In this document: one piece after another, positions 16,745 to 24,584 of the stretch
Layout of the letters: each line of letters begins with the position of its first letter
How positions within the stretch are numbered: position 1 is the first letter of the stretch
DNA from: Pseudonocardia sp. SCN 73-27
GTDB taxonomy: Bacteria > Actinomycetota > Actinomycetes > Mycobacteriales > Pseudonocardiaceae
NCBI GenBank assembly: GCA_001725415.1
Contig: MEGH01000063.1
Span: 1 to 34,205, forward strand
Direction of reading: 5' to 3'
DNA length: 34,205 bases
Made by a program: the position numbers and the translations under genes
Notes under the pieces: model-generated
What the model was told of the DNA's origin: nothing
The model's database searches: none
Seen by the model: only the letters and a program-made list of their open reading frames with translations

Positions 16745-17818
16745 TCAGGGGAAGACGACGCACACCGGGTTCGCCGTGTTCAGCGTGCCGAGGTGGGTCA
16801 GCGCGCCGTTGTCGTCGTCGAAGGTGAACGCGACGAGCTCGTCGCTGTTCTGGTTGCCCAGCAACACGATGCGTCCGTCGGGGGAGAGCGCGAGCTCGCG
16901 CGGGTAGGTGCCACGGCCGGGCTCGTTGTGGACGAGCACGGGCTCGTCGGAGTCGTCGTCGACGCGCAGGACCGCGATGCTGTCGTGCCCGCGGTTGGAG
17001 ACGAGCACGTGCCGGCCGGAGGGGCTGACGCGGATCGCTGCGGTCAGGTTGGGCTCGTCGAACCCCTCCGGAAGCGTCGAGACGACGGCGGTGCGTCGGA
17101 ACCCGGTGCCGTCGCGCCGGTGGGCGAGGACGGTGCTGCCGAGCTCGCAGAGGACGTAGACCCGTTCGCCGTCGGGGTGGAAGGCGAGGTGGCGGGGGCC
17201 GGCGCCGGCGGGCGCGTCGATGCGCAGCTCGGGGCGCGCGGTGAGCGTGCCGTCGGGGCCGAGGGTGTAGCCGAGAACGGCGTCCATGCCGAGGTCGGGG
17301 ACGAGGACGTCGCCGGTACGGGGGTCGATCCCGATCATGTGGGCGTGCGCGGCGGTCTGGCGGCGCGGGTGGACGCTGGAGCCTTCGTGCTGAACGACGG
17401 CGGTGGGTTCGCCGATGTCGCCGTCGGCGCCGATCGGGAAGACGGACACCGATCCGGAGACGTAGTTGGCGGCCAGGACGTAGCGGCCGCTCGGGTCGAC
17501 GACGACGTGGCAGGCGCCCGCGCCGGAGGGGCGGCAGGTCTGTGTGGTGAGGGTCCCGGTGGCGGGGTCACGGGTGAAGGCGGTGACGGTGCCGCCGGTG
17601 CGGTCGCCGGCGTCGGCGGACTCGTCGGAGGCGTAGAGGGAGCGGCCGTCGGCGGAGAGGGCGAGGTAGGAGGGGTTGCGGGTGCGAGCGAGCAGCGTGA
17701 CCGGCCCGAACTCGCCGGTCGTGGTGTCGAGGCTCGTGCCGAGGATGCCCTCGTTGTGGCCGTCGACGTGGCCGAGCGTGGTGGTGTAGGTGCCGATGAT
17801 CAGCGGCAGGACGGGCAA
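16745..17818 (-). CDS. Lactonase-family seven-bladed beta-propeller (6-phosphogluconolactonase-like)
   Basis: A 357-residue protein of the Pgl/YbhE lactonase family (PF10282 type). Seen: repeated blade motifs such as RNPSYLALSADGRSLYASDE, ACHVVVDPSGRYVLAANYVS, GAGPRHLAFHPDGERVYVL and the closing RELALSPDGRIVLLGNQNSD. The family includes 6-phosphogluconolactonase and muconate-lactonising enzymes, so the substrate is open. The start is TTG at 17818, five bases after a GGAGGT (complement of 17822-17827), giving exactly the family length. The frame runs further upstream without homology. Divergent from the MFS gene; the 83 bp between the starts hold an inverted repeat. Confidence 0.85.
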   Translation of the reverse strand: MPVLPLIIGTYTTTLGHVDGHNEGILGTSLDTTTGEFGPVTLLARTRNPSYLALSADGRSLYASDESADAGDRTGGTVTAFTRDPATGTLTTQTCRPSGAGACHVVVDPSGRYVLAANYVSGSVSVFPIGADGDIGEPTAVVQHEGSSVHPRRQTAAHAHMIGIDPRTGDVLVPDLGMDAVLGYTLGPDGTLTARPELRIDAPAGAGPRHLAFHPDGERVYVLCELGSTVLAHRRDGTGFRRTAVVSTLPEGFDEPNLTAAIRVSPSGRHVLVSNRGHDSIAVLRVDDDSDEPVLVHNEPGRGTYPRELALSPDGRIVLLGNQNSDELVAFTFDDDNGALTHLGTLNTANPVCVVFP

Positions 17819-17870
17819 GGGGACCTCCGTTGGTCGGGCCGTCGCGGGCGTCACCGTACCCCCGGCTTGT

Positions 17871-17888
17871 TTGCTTAGCAGCAAGCAA
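17871..17888. promoter_or_regulatory. Inverted repeat between divergent lactonase and MFS genes
   Basis: TTGCTT (17871-17876), a six-base spacer, then AAGCAA (17883-17888). The dyad lies 14 bp before the MFS start and 53 bp from the lactonase start, in the most AT-rich part of this intergenic stretch. It has the size of a MarR- or TetR-type operator. No such regulator gene is adjacent, so binding is unproven. Confidence 0.4.
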
Positions 17889-17901
17889 CTACCGTGAGGG
17901 C

Positions 17902-19329
17902 ATGCTGCGCGTCGCTCCCGGTACCCGAACGGCACCCGCCGCGGGATCGGTCCTCTCCGACGAGCCGCTCCCCGGTCGATGGCTCGTCTTCGGCGTCGTC
18001 GGCCTCGCGCTGCTGCTCGGTTCCATCGACCAGACGTCCGTCGCCACCGCACTGCCGACCATGCAGGCCGATCTCGGTGGCTCGCTCGGGTGGATCGGCT
18101 GGACGATCACGATCTACTCCGTCGGCCAGATCGTCGCCCTACCCATCGCGGGCCGGCTCAGCGACCAGTTCGGCCGCCGCACCGTCTTCCTCACCGCCGT
18201 CGCCGTGTTCACCGTGACCTCGCTGCTCGCGGGCCTCGCAGGCAACATCGCGTTCCTCATCGCGGTCCGCGCCGTCCAGGGCATCGCCGCCGGCGCGATC
18301 ATGCCCGCCGCCACCGGCATCGTCGCCGAACGGTTCGGCCGCAACCGCGACCGCGCGATCGGCCTGTTCACCAGCATCTTCCCGATCGGCGCGATCGTCG
18401 GACCGGTCGTCGGCGGCGTGCTCGTCACCTACACGTCGTGGCGTGCGATCTTCTTCGTCAACCTCCCGCTCGGCGTGATCATCGTGATCGGCGGCCTGTT
18501 CCTGATCGGCCGCGGCGGCGCCCGCCGCGTCCAGGCGTCGGCCATCGACTTCGGTGGCATCGGCCTGCTCACCCTCGTCCTCGTCGCCGGGATGACGACG
18601 ATCACCGCCCTCGGCGGCAATGGCGACCCCCTGGTCCGGTGGGGGCTCGTCGGTGGCGCGGCCGCGGTCACCGCGATCGCGGTGTGGCGGTTCCTGCACC
18701 ACGCGCGGGTCAAGGAGAACGCGGTCGTCCCGATGCGACTGCTCCGCGGCCGGGTGTTCGGCCCGCTCAACATCATCAACGTCATGTTCGGCGCCGGCGC
18801 CCTCGGCTTCTCGACGCTCGTCCCGCTGTACGCCGAGCACCGCTACGGGCTCGGCCCGCTCGTCGCCGGCAGCCTGCTCTCGGTGCGGGCGATCGCCATG
18901 ATCGCGACGTCGTCGCTGTCGGTGGCGCTGCTGCGCACCGTCGGCACCCGGCGGCTGATGCTCATCGGCTACACGGGCATGGCCATCGGCACCGGGCTGC
19001 TCGCCGTCCCCCCGCCCGGCGGGATGTCCGCCGAGCTGTGGCTCTCGATCACCGCCGGCATCGCCGGACTCGGCATGGGCACCGCGGCGCCGTCGAGCAA
19101 CAACGCCTCGATGCACCTGGCCAAGCAGGAGATCTCCGCGATCGCGGGGCTGCGGGCCATGTTCCGGCAGTCCGGCGGCATCGCGGGCATCTCGATGACC
19201 ACGGCGATCATCTCGCTCGCCGCCAACCCCGGGGTGGCGCAGGGCTACGCGTTCCTCGGCTTCGCGGTCCTGCTGCTCGTCGCCCTGCCGGTGATCTTCC
19301 GCCTCCCCGACCACCGCGGCTCCTGGTAG
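17902..19329 (+). CDS. MFS transporter, DHA2 (14-helix) drug/H+ antiporter type
   Basis: A 475-residue major facilitator. Seen: a first helix LLLGSIDQTSVATALPTMQA, then GWIGWTITIYSVGQIVALPI, the loop 2-3 motif AGRLSDQFGRRTVFL, RAVQGIAAGAIMPAATGIVA, and antiporter motif C as IFPIGAIVGPVVGGVL. The number of hydrophobic segments fits the DHA2 family, which exports drugs or metabolites using the proton gradient. The start is ATG at 17902 with GAGG upstream. The frame extends to 17830, but without conserved sequence. Divergent from the lactonase and possibly co-regulated by the dyad between them. Substrate unknown. Confidence 0.9.
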   Translation: MLRVAPGTRTAPAAGSVLSDEPLPGRWLVFGVVGLALLLGSIDQTSVATALPTMQADLGGSLGWIGWTITIYSVGQIVALPIAGRLSDQFGRRTVFLTAVAVFTVTSLLAGLAGNIAFLIAVRAVQGIAAGAIMPAATGIVAERFGRNRDRAIGLFTSIFPIGAIVGPVVGGVLVTYTSWRAIFFVNLPLGVIIVIGGLFLIGRGGARRVQASAIDFGGIGLLTLVLVAGMTTITALGGNGDPLVRWGLVGGAAAVTAIAVWRFLHHARVKENAVVPMRLLRGRVFGPLNIINVMFGAGALGFSTLVPLYAEHRYGLGPLVAGSLLSVRAIAMIATSSLSVALLRTVGTRRLMLIGYTGMAIGTGLLAVPPPGGMSAELWLSITAGIAGLGMGTAAPSSNNASMHLAKQEISAIAGLRAMFRQSGGIAGISMTTAIISLAANPGVAQGYAFLGFAVLLLVALPVIFRLPDHRGSW

Positions 19330-19435
19330 TCGACCGATCACTCCGGACGTAACGTTCGGGCGCTCCGCCCCGAGTGGATCTCGGCGATCACCGGCTCGAC
19401 CGGGCCGGCACCCGAGCGAGACGAGGGCGTCCACC

Positions 19436-21094
19436 ATGGGCAGCGGAAGCGCGTACTCCACCGACGTCCTGGTCGTCGGTGCCGGGCCGATCGGCCTGAC
19501 CGCGGCGCTGGAGCTGCGCCGGCGCGGGGTGGCGTGCCGGGTCGTCGACAAGCTCCTGGAGCCGCCGCAGTACGCCAAGGCCGTCGGCGTGCAGGCCCGC
19601 ACCCTGGAGCTGTGGGAGAAGTCGGGCGTGCTGCCCGCGATGCTCGACGCGGCCGTCCCGATGCTCGGCCAGCACGTCTACCGCAACGGCGACCACACCG
19701 CGACGATCGAGATGGCGCTACCGCCCGACATGTCCTACGCGTTCATGGCGCTGCCGCAGTACGAGACCGAGCGGCTGCTGCGCGAGGCCCTGGCCGGCCT
19801 CGGCGTCGTCCCGGAGCGCGGGGTCGAGCTGGTCTCGTTCACCCAGGACGACGACGGCGTCACCGCCGAGCTTGCCGGTCCCGACGGGCCGGAGACCGTG
19901 CGGGCGCGCTACCTCGTCGGCGGGGACGGCGCGCACAGCACCGTCCGCAAGACGCTCGGGCTGAGCTTCGAGGGTGGCGCGTTCGCCGAGGAGTACATGC
20001 TGGGCGACGTCGAGGTCGACTGGTCGATCCCGCGCGGCTGGAGCGTGCGGGCCACGACCGAGCAGGACGGCAAGGTCGTCGACGTGCTCGTCTGCATCCC
20101 CTTGCCCGGGCACAAGCGCTACCGGATGTCGATGCTCGTCCCGCCCGAGCTGTCGACGGCGACGCCCGGCGCGAACGAGATCGCCCACGGCTTCGAGGCC
20201 GGCCGGGCCCCGGAGCTGCACCACATCCAGGCCGTCCTCGACAGGCTCGCCCCCGAACCGACGACGGCGCGGAACCTGCGCTGGTCGTCGGTGTTCCGGA
20301 TCAGCCACCGGATCGCGGGCGCCTACTCCGGCGGCCGCGCGTTCATCGCGGGCGACGCCGCGCACATCCACCCGCCGACCGGCGCCCAGGGCATGAACAC
20401 CGGCATCCAGGACGCCGTCAACCTGGCCTGGAAGCTCGCCGCGGCGGTCGACGGCACCGCCGCGCCCGGGCTTCTCGACAGCTACGACGCCGAGCGCCGG
20501 CCCGTCGGCGAGGAGGTCGTGGGCCGCACGGTGAAGGCCGCCGCGACGGGCATCAGGATCGACTCCACCGACCCCTTCCACGCCGTCCGCCGTGAGGCGC
20601 AGCTGCTGGTGGGCTACCGCGGCAGCCCGATCGTCGGACCGGTCGACGGCACGGTGCCCGACGGTGCCCCGCAGGCCGGGGACCGCGCCCCCGACGCGCG
20701 CGGGCTCGTCCGCGACATCGTGCAGTTCCCGATCCGGCTGTTCGAACTGCTGCGCGCGCCCGGCCACACCGTGCTGGTCTACGCCGAGTCCGACACGACG
20801 GCCGCCACGATCGACGACGTCGTCGCCGCGACGCGGGAGGCCCTCGGCGACGACGTGCACGCCTACGCCGTGCTGACCGGCCTCGTCGACGCCCCCGACC
20901 TGCAGGCCCCGTCGGTGCGCGACGCCGCCGGCGCCTTCCGGGAGGCCTACGCCGCCGCGGACGGGACGGTGCTCCTCGTGCGCCCGGACGGCTACATCGG
21001 CCACCGCGGCACCGTCGCGGACGTCGCCGGGATCGCCGGCTACGCCGCACTCGTGGCCGCTCCGGCCGGGAGCAGGGTGCCCGTCGCGGGGTGA
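19436..21094 (+). CDS. FAD-dependent aromatic-ring monooxygenase (PHBH family)
   Basis: A 552-residue flavoprotein hydroxylase of the p-hydroxybenzoate hydroxylase / MhpA / pentachlorophenol monooxygenase type, which hydroxylates aromatic substrates with NAD(P)H and O2. Seen: the dinucleotide motif VVGAGPIGLTAALELRRRG at residues 13-31, the middle motif LVGGDGAHSTVRKTLG, and the second FAD motif FIAGDAAHIHPPTGAQGMNT followed by GIQDAVNLAWKL. A thioredoxin-fold-like C-terminal extension (about residues 400-552) closes the protein, as in the MhpA group. The start is ATG at 19436 with GAGGG upstream. It lies 89 bp before the peroxiredoxin on the same strand. The substrate cannot be told. Confidence 0.88.
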   Translation: MGSGSAYSTDVLVVGAGPIGLTAALELRRRGVACRVVDKLLEPPQYAKAVGVQARTLELWEKSGVLPAMLDAAVPMLGQHVYRNGDHTATIEMALPPDMSYAFMALPQYETERLLREALAGLGVVPERGVELVSFTQDDDGVTAELAGPDGPETVRARYLVGGDGAHSTVRKTLGLSFEGGAFAEEYMLGDVEVDWSIPRGWSVRATTEQDGKVVDVLVCIPLPGHKRYRMSMLVPPELSTATPGANEIAHGFEAGRAPELHHIQAVLDRLAPEPTTARNLRWSSVFRISHRIAGAYSGGRAFIAGDAAHIHPPTGAQGMNTGIQDAVNLAWKLAAAVDGTAAPGLLDSYDAERRPVGEEVVGRTVKAAATGIRIDSTDPFHAVRREAQLLVGYRGSPIVGPVDGTVPDGAPQAGDRAPDARGLVRDIVQFPIRLFELLRAPGHTVLVYAESDTTAATIDDVVAATREALGDDVHAYAVLTGLVDAPDLQAPSVRDAAGAFREAYAAADGTVLLVRPDGYIGHRGTVADVAGIAGYAALVAAPAGSRVPVAG

Positions 21095-21183
21095 TCCGGA
21101 TCACGATCCGCTCGGTTGTGTCCGTGGCCGCCACAGGAAAGGCTCGTTCGGAAACGATTCCGGCGACCCCGTGAGGAACCAGA

Positions 21184-21669
21184 GTGAGCCTCTCCAGCGG
21201 CGACACGATCCCCGACGTCACCCTGACCACGATGACCAAGGACGGGCCCGCTCCCGTCGCCAGCCGTGACGCGCTCGGCACCGGGACCGTCGTGCTGTTC
21301 GCCGTGCCCGGCGCGTTCACGCCGTCGTGCTCCGACCAGCACCTGCCCGAATACGTGCTGCGGGCCGACGAGCTGCGCGCCAAGGGCGTCGACAAGATCG
21401 CGTGCATCGCGGTGAACGACGCGTTCGTCCTCGACGCGTGGGGCCGCTCCCGCGAGACGGGCGACTCGATCGTCATGCTCGCCGACGGCAACGGCGACTT
21501 CGCCAAGGCCGTGGGCCTCGAGCTCGACGCCACCGGCCTCGGCCTGGGCGTGCGGTCGCAGCGCTACGCGGCCGTCCTGCAGGACGGCGTCGTCCGCGAC
21601 ATCTGGGTCGAGTCCGTTCCCTCCGACGTCACGGTCAGCTCGGCCGACGCGGTCCTCAAGACCCTCTGA
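21184..21669 (+). CDS. Peroxiredoxin, Prx5/redoxin type
   Basis: A 161-residue thiol peroxidase of the Prx5 group. Seen: VLFAVPGAFTPSCSDQHLPE with the TxxC active site (Cys49), a second Cys near residue 74, and the C-terminal strand RYAAVLQDGVVRDIWVESV. It should reduce H2O2 or organic peroxides, possibly protecting against products of the upstream flavin monooxygenase (inference). The start is GTG at 21184, preceded by GTGAGGAACC. The C-terminus (SSADAVLKTL) looks complete. The stop codon coincides with the first recognisable base of the following flavoprotein fragment. Confidence 0.88.
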   Translation: MSLSSGDTIPDVTLTTMTKDGPAPVASRDALGTGTVVLFAVPGAFTPSCSDQHLPEYVLRADELRAKGVDKIACIAVNDAFVLDAWGRSRETGDSIVMLADGNGDFAKAVGLELDATGLGLGVRSQRYAAVLQDGVVRDIWVESVPSDVTVSSADAVLKTL

Positions 21670-22892
21670 GGCCGTTCGACGGCACCCGCCTCGGCGCCGA
21701 GCGCGACCGGCTGCTGGTCAGCCCGCACTTCCCCGTCGGCATCACCTACGCAGAGATGTTCGAGTGGGGCGGCATGTCGAGCAAGACCGAGTGGGACTGG
21801 GACCTGGTGGCGCGCAGGCGCGCCGACGACATCCTCACCTTCGGCACCGGCATCGCGGCGGCGTTCTTCCGCGGGGTGCTCGACCATGGCGTCGACGTCC
21901 GCACCGAGCACGAGGTCGTCGGCCTGGTGTCCGACGGCGACACCGTCGTCGGCGTGCGGGTGCGCGGGCCCAAGGGCGAGGAGACGATCCTGGGCCAGGT
22001 CGTGCTGACGACCGGCGCGCACGACTGGTCGCAGGAGCTGTCGGCGAAGTTCACCGGCATCCCGCCCGAGGACGGCGGCAGCGTCGCCCCCGGCACCCTG
22101 TCCGGCGACGCGATCGCCCTCGTCGAGCCCGTCGGTGGCGCACCGGACTCGCTGCCCGCCTGGGCGGCGCCCGTGCTGCCCGGCTACCGGCTGGAGAACC
22201 CGGCGTTCGACGGCGACACCGGCTTCCGCGCCTGCTACGAGCACTGCCTGCCGCACACGTTCCTGGTCAACGAGCGCGCCGAGCGCTTCTGTGACGACTC
22301 GTTCCACACCCGGATCGTGGCCGCCGCCCTCGCCGACGGGGACCGTGGCGGGAACCTGCCGTTCTTCATGATCTGCGACTCGCGGCACCACCAGCGCTAC
22401 GGCCTCGGCGCCACTGCACCGGGTGGGGAGTACCCGCCGGGGCTGGTGCTGCAGTCGTCGACACTCGCCGGGCTCGCGCATGCCCTCGGACTGCCCGCCG
22501 AGGCCCTGGAGGCGACGGCGGCGCGGTTCAACACCCATGCCGTCGACGGCACCGACCCCGACTTCGGGCGTGGCACCAACCTGTCGGTGCGCAAGTTCCG
22601 CGGCGACGGCAAGCACCAGCCGAACCCGAACGTCGGGCCGGTGTCGGAGGCGCCGTTCTTCGGGATGCGGATGCGGCTGCTCAACACCGGCATCGCTGCC
22701 GCGGGCGTGCGGACCGGCGACAACGGTGCCGTCCTCGACGGGGTGGGCGGGGTCGTCGACGGACTCCATGCGGCGGGGGAGTGCTCGGCCCGTGCGGCGG
22801 CGGGCGTCGGTTACAACAGCGGCTACTCGCTGAGCCGTGCGATGGCCTACGGGTTCCTGGCTGCGAACGCGATCGCGGACACCCGTACGTGA
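21669..22892 (+). pseudogene. FAD-binding dehydrogenase (fumarate reductase/ketosteroid dehydrogenase-like), 5'-truncated
   Basis: The frame encodes the last two-thirds of a flavoprotein of the FAD_binding_2 superfamily. Seen: FDGTRLGAERDRLLVSPH, then FGTGIAAAFFRGVLDHGVDV, GQVVLTTGAHDW, and the C-terminal FAD-contact segment GLHAAGECSARAAAGVGYNS followed by GYSLSRAMAYGFLAANAIAD. Missing is the first 150 or so residues, including the GxGxxG dinucleotide fold that anchors FAD. Homology begins exactly at the peroxiredoxin stop. An open frame continues upstream, but it is the peroxiredoxin gene read in another frame. Internal ATG codons such as 21757 exist, but no protein made from them could bind FAD normally. 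Converges on the decarboxylase gene, 23 bp away. Confidence 0.75.
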
Positions 22893-22915
22893 CCTGCTGA
22901 AAGGCCGCGCGGTGT

Positions 22916-24442
22916 TCAGGCCGCAACCAGCTCGTCCAGGACCGTCACGATCGCCTCACCGATCCGGCGCAGGTCGGAAGCGGGCAGGGCGGCGAGGCAG
23001 ACACGGACGTCCCAGCTCGCGGCGTCGAAACCCGCGCCCGGGAGCACGACGACCCCGTGCGCGTCGGCCAGCCGCACCGCCAGCTCGGAGGGGTCGAGGG
23101 CGTGCAGCCGGTCGGCGCCGTCGGCACCGTGGCGGACCTGCGCGACCGACAGCAGGTCGACGAGGGCGTAGTACTGCGAGTCCTGCCCACCCGCCGGCGG
23201 GACGCCCAGGGGCGTGAGCAGCGCGGCGTGCCGACGCCCGAGCTCGGTACGCAGGGTCGCGGCGTGCGGGGCGCCGTCGGGCACGAGGTGGGCCAGGGCG
23301 AACAGGCCCATCTGGACCTGGTCGGGCGTCGCCAGGCCGGCGATGTTGTGCAGCGCCACCTCGCGGCTCTCGGCGACCATCCGCTCCAGGAACGGCAGCG
23401 ACCGCGGGTCGGCGGTGACGGAGGAGTAGCGGCGGGCGGCGGCGTCCCGCGCGGCGTCGCCGAGTCCGGACAGGATGGTGTCGAGCGCGGTGTCGGCGGC
23501 GACGGCGACGAACCCGAGCCGGTTGCCGGTCGCGCCGAAGTTCTTGGAGAAGGAGTGCAGGCAGATGACATTGCGCGGCACCTCGGCGAGCAGCCCGCGG
23601 AAGCCGTCGACGAACGTCGCGTAGACGGTGTCGGCGATCAGGATCAGATCGGGCCGGTGCTCGGCGACGATGTCGCGGATCTCGCGCAGCCGCTCGGGGC
23701 GCATCGCGCGGGTGTCGGGGTTGCCGGGGTTGATGACGACGAAAGCCTTGATCTTGGGGTCGCGCAGGACCTGGAGGACGCCCTCGTCGAACCGGTAGGG
23801 GGCGTTGTGCGCAGCCCTGACCTCGACGATCTCGACGCCGAAGTGTTCGAGGTCGGGGATCTTCAGGTACGGGGTGAAGACGGGTGAGGCGATCGCGATC
23901 TTGTCACCGGTACCGAGGATCCCGTTCTCGCGCAACGTCCTGAACGTGTACGCCATGGCGGCGGCGCCGCCCTCCGTGGCGAAGACGTGGAACCGCCCGG
24001 GTGGGCCGGTGTCGGCGCCGCAGACGGTCACGGCGTACCGCTCCATGACGAGCTCGAGGTGCTGCAGCATCCGCTGCGGCGTGGGGTAGCCGGCACCGAG
24101 GACGCCGCGGACCAGCTCGCCGACGAACGCGTCCGGGTCCACCCCGAACTCGGTGACCACCCAGTCGACGGCGGCCCGCAGGAAGGAGGGGTCATCGCCA
24201 AGGTCGGCGGCGAGGCGGTCGGCGATGCCGGCGTCGTCGGGGATGCCACCCCAGTAGCCGTCGCCGTCGACAGTGGCGCGTCCGGCGGACTCGGTGACCG
24301 CGAAGGCGCCGAGCCGGAAGAACGCGGCCCGCGGGACGGTGGCGATCCAGTCGGGCTGGCCGCGACCGGCGTCGAGCACCGGCAGCCCCGAGGCGCGGGC
24401 GGCCGCGGTCAGCTCGGGCTGGGTGGGCACACGTGGGGTCAC
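22916..24442 (-). CDS. PLP-dependent aspartate 4-decarboxylase (L-aspartate to L-alanine)
   Basis: Fold-type I PLP enzyme of 508 residues, the length and architecture of bifunctional aspartate aminotransferase/aspartate beta-decarboxylases. Seen (numbering from this start): DAGRGQPDWIATVPRAAFFR near residue 24, INPGNPDTRA with Asn238, LIADTVYATF with the Asp/Tyr pair near 271-274, and LHSFSKNFGATGNRLG with the PLP lysine at 300. The paired GRGxPxWI and SFSKNFGATG motifs separate it from ordinary aminotransferases. The start is GTG at 24442 with GGAGG nine bases upstream; an ATG at 24484 lies upstream of that ribosome site. Divergent from the AlaRS-like gene (142 bp between starts), so it may supply the alanine used there (inference). 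Confidence 0.85.
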   Translation of the reverse strand: MTPRVPTQPELTAAARASGLPVLDAGRGQPDWIATVPRAAFFRLGAFAVTESAGRATVDGDGYWGGIPDDAGIADRLAADLGDDPSFLRAAVDWVVTEFGVDPDAFVGELVRGVLGAGYPTPQRMLQHLELVMERYAVTVCGADTGPPGRFHVFATEGGAAAMAYTFRTLRENGILGTGDKIAIASPVFTPYLKIPDLEHFGVEIVEVRAAHNAPYRFDEGVLQVLRDPKIKAFVVINPGNPDTRAMRPERLREIRDIVAEHRPDLILIADTVYATFVDGFRGLLAEVPRNVICLHSFSKNFGATGNRLGFVAVAADTALDTILSGLGDAARDAAARRYSSVTADPRSLPFLERMVAESREVALHNIAGLATPDQVQMGLFALAHLVPDGAPHAATLRTELGRRHAALLTPLGVPPAGGQDSQYYALVDLLSVAQVRHGADGADRLHALDPSELAVRLADAHGVVVLPGAGFDAASWDVRVCLAALPASDLRRIGEAIVTVLDELVAA

Positions 24443-24584
24443 GACGGCGGGCCTCCTGCGGCAGTGCGGGATACGTCTCCGCATTCGGACTCGGGAAATG
24501 GGTCGGAAGGGTTACGACAGCGGCAGGAATCGGTGGTGACGAATCCTCTTCCGGTCGTCGCCGAGGCGTGGCAGTGTCGGTGAA

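Noticed and set aside
18139-19602. A 487-residue reverse-strand frame opposite the MFS gene
   Set aside because: Asp/Arg/Glu-rich antisense shadow of a clear 14-helix transporter.
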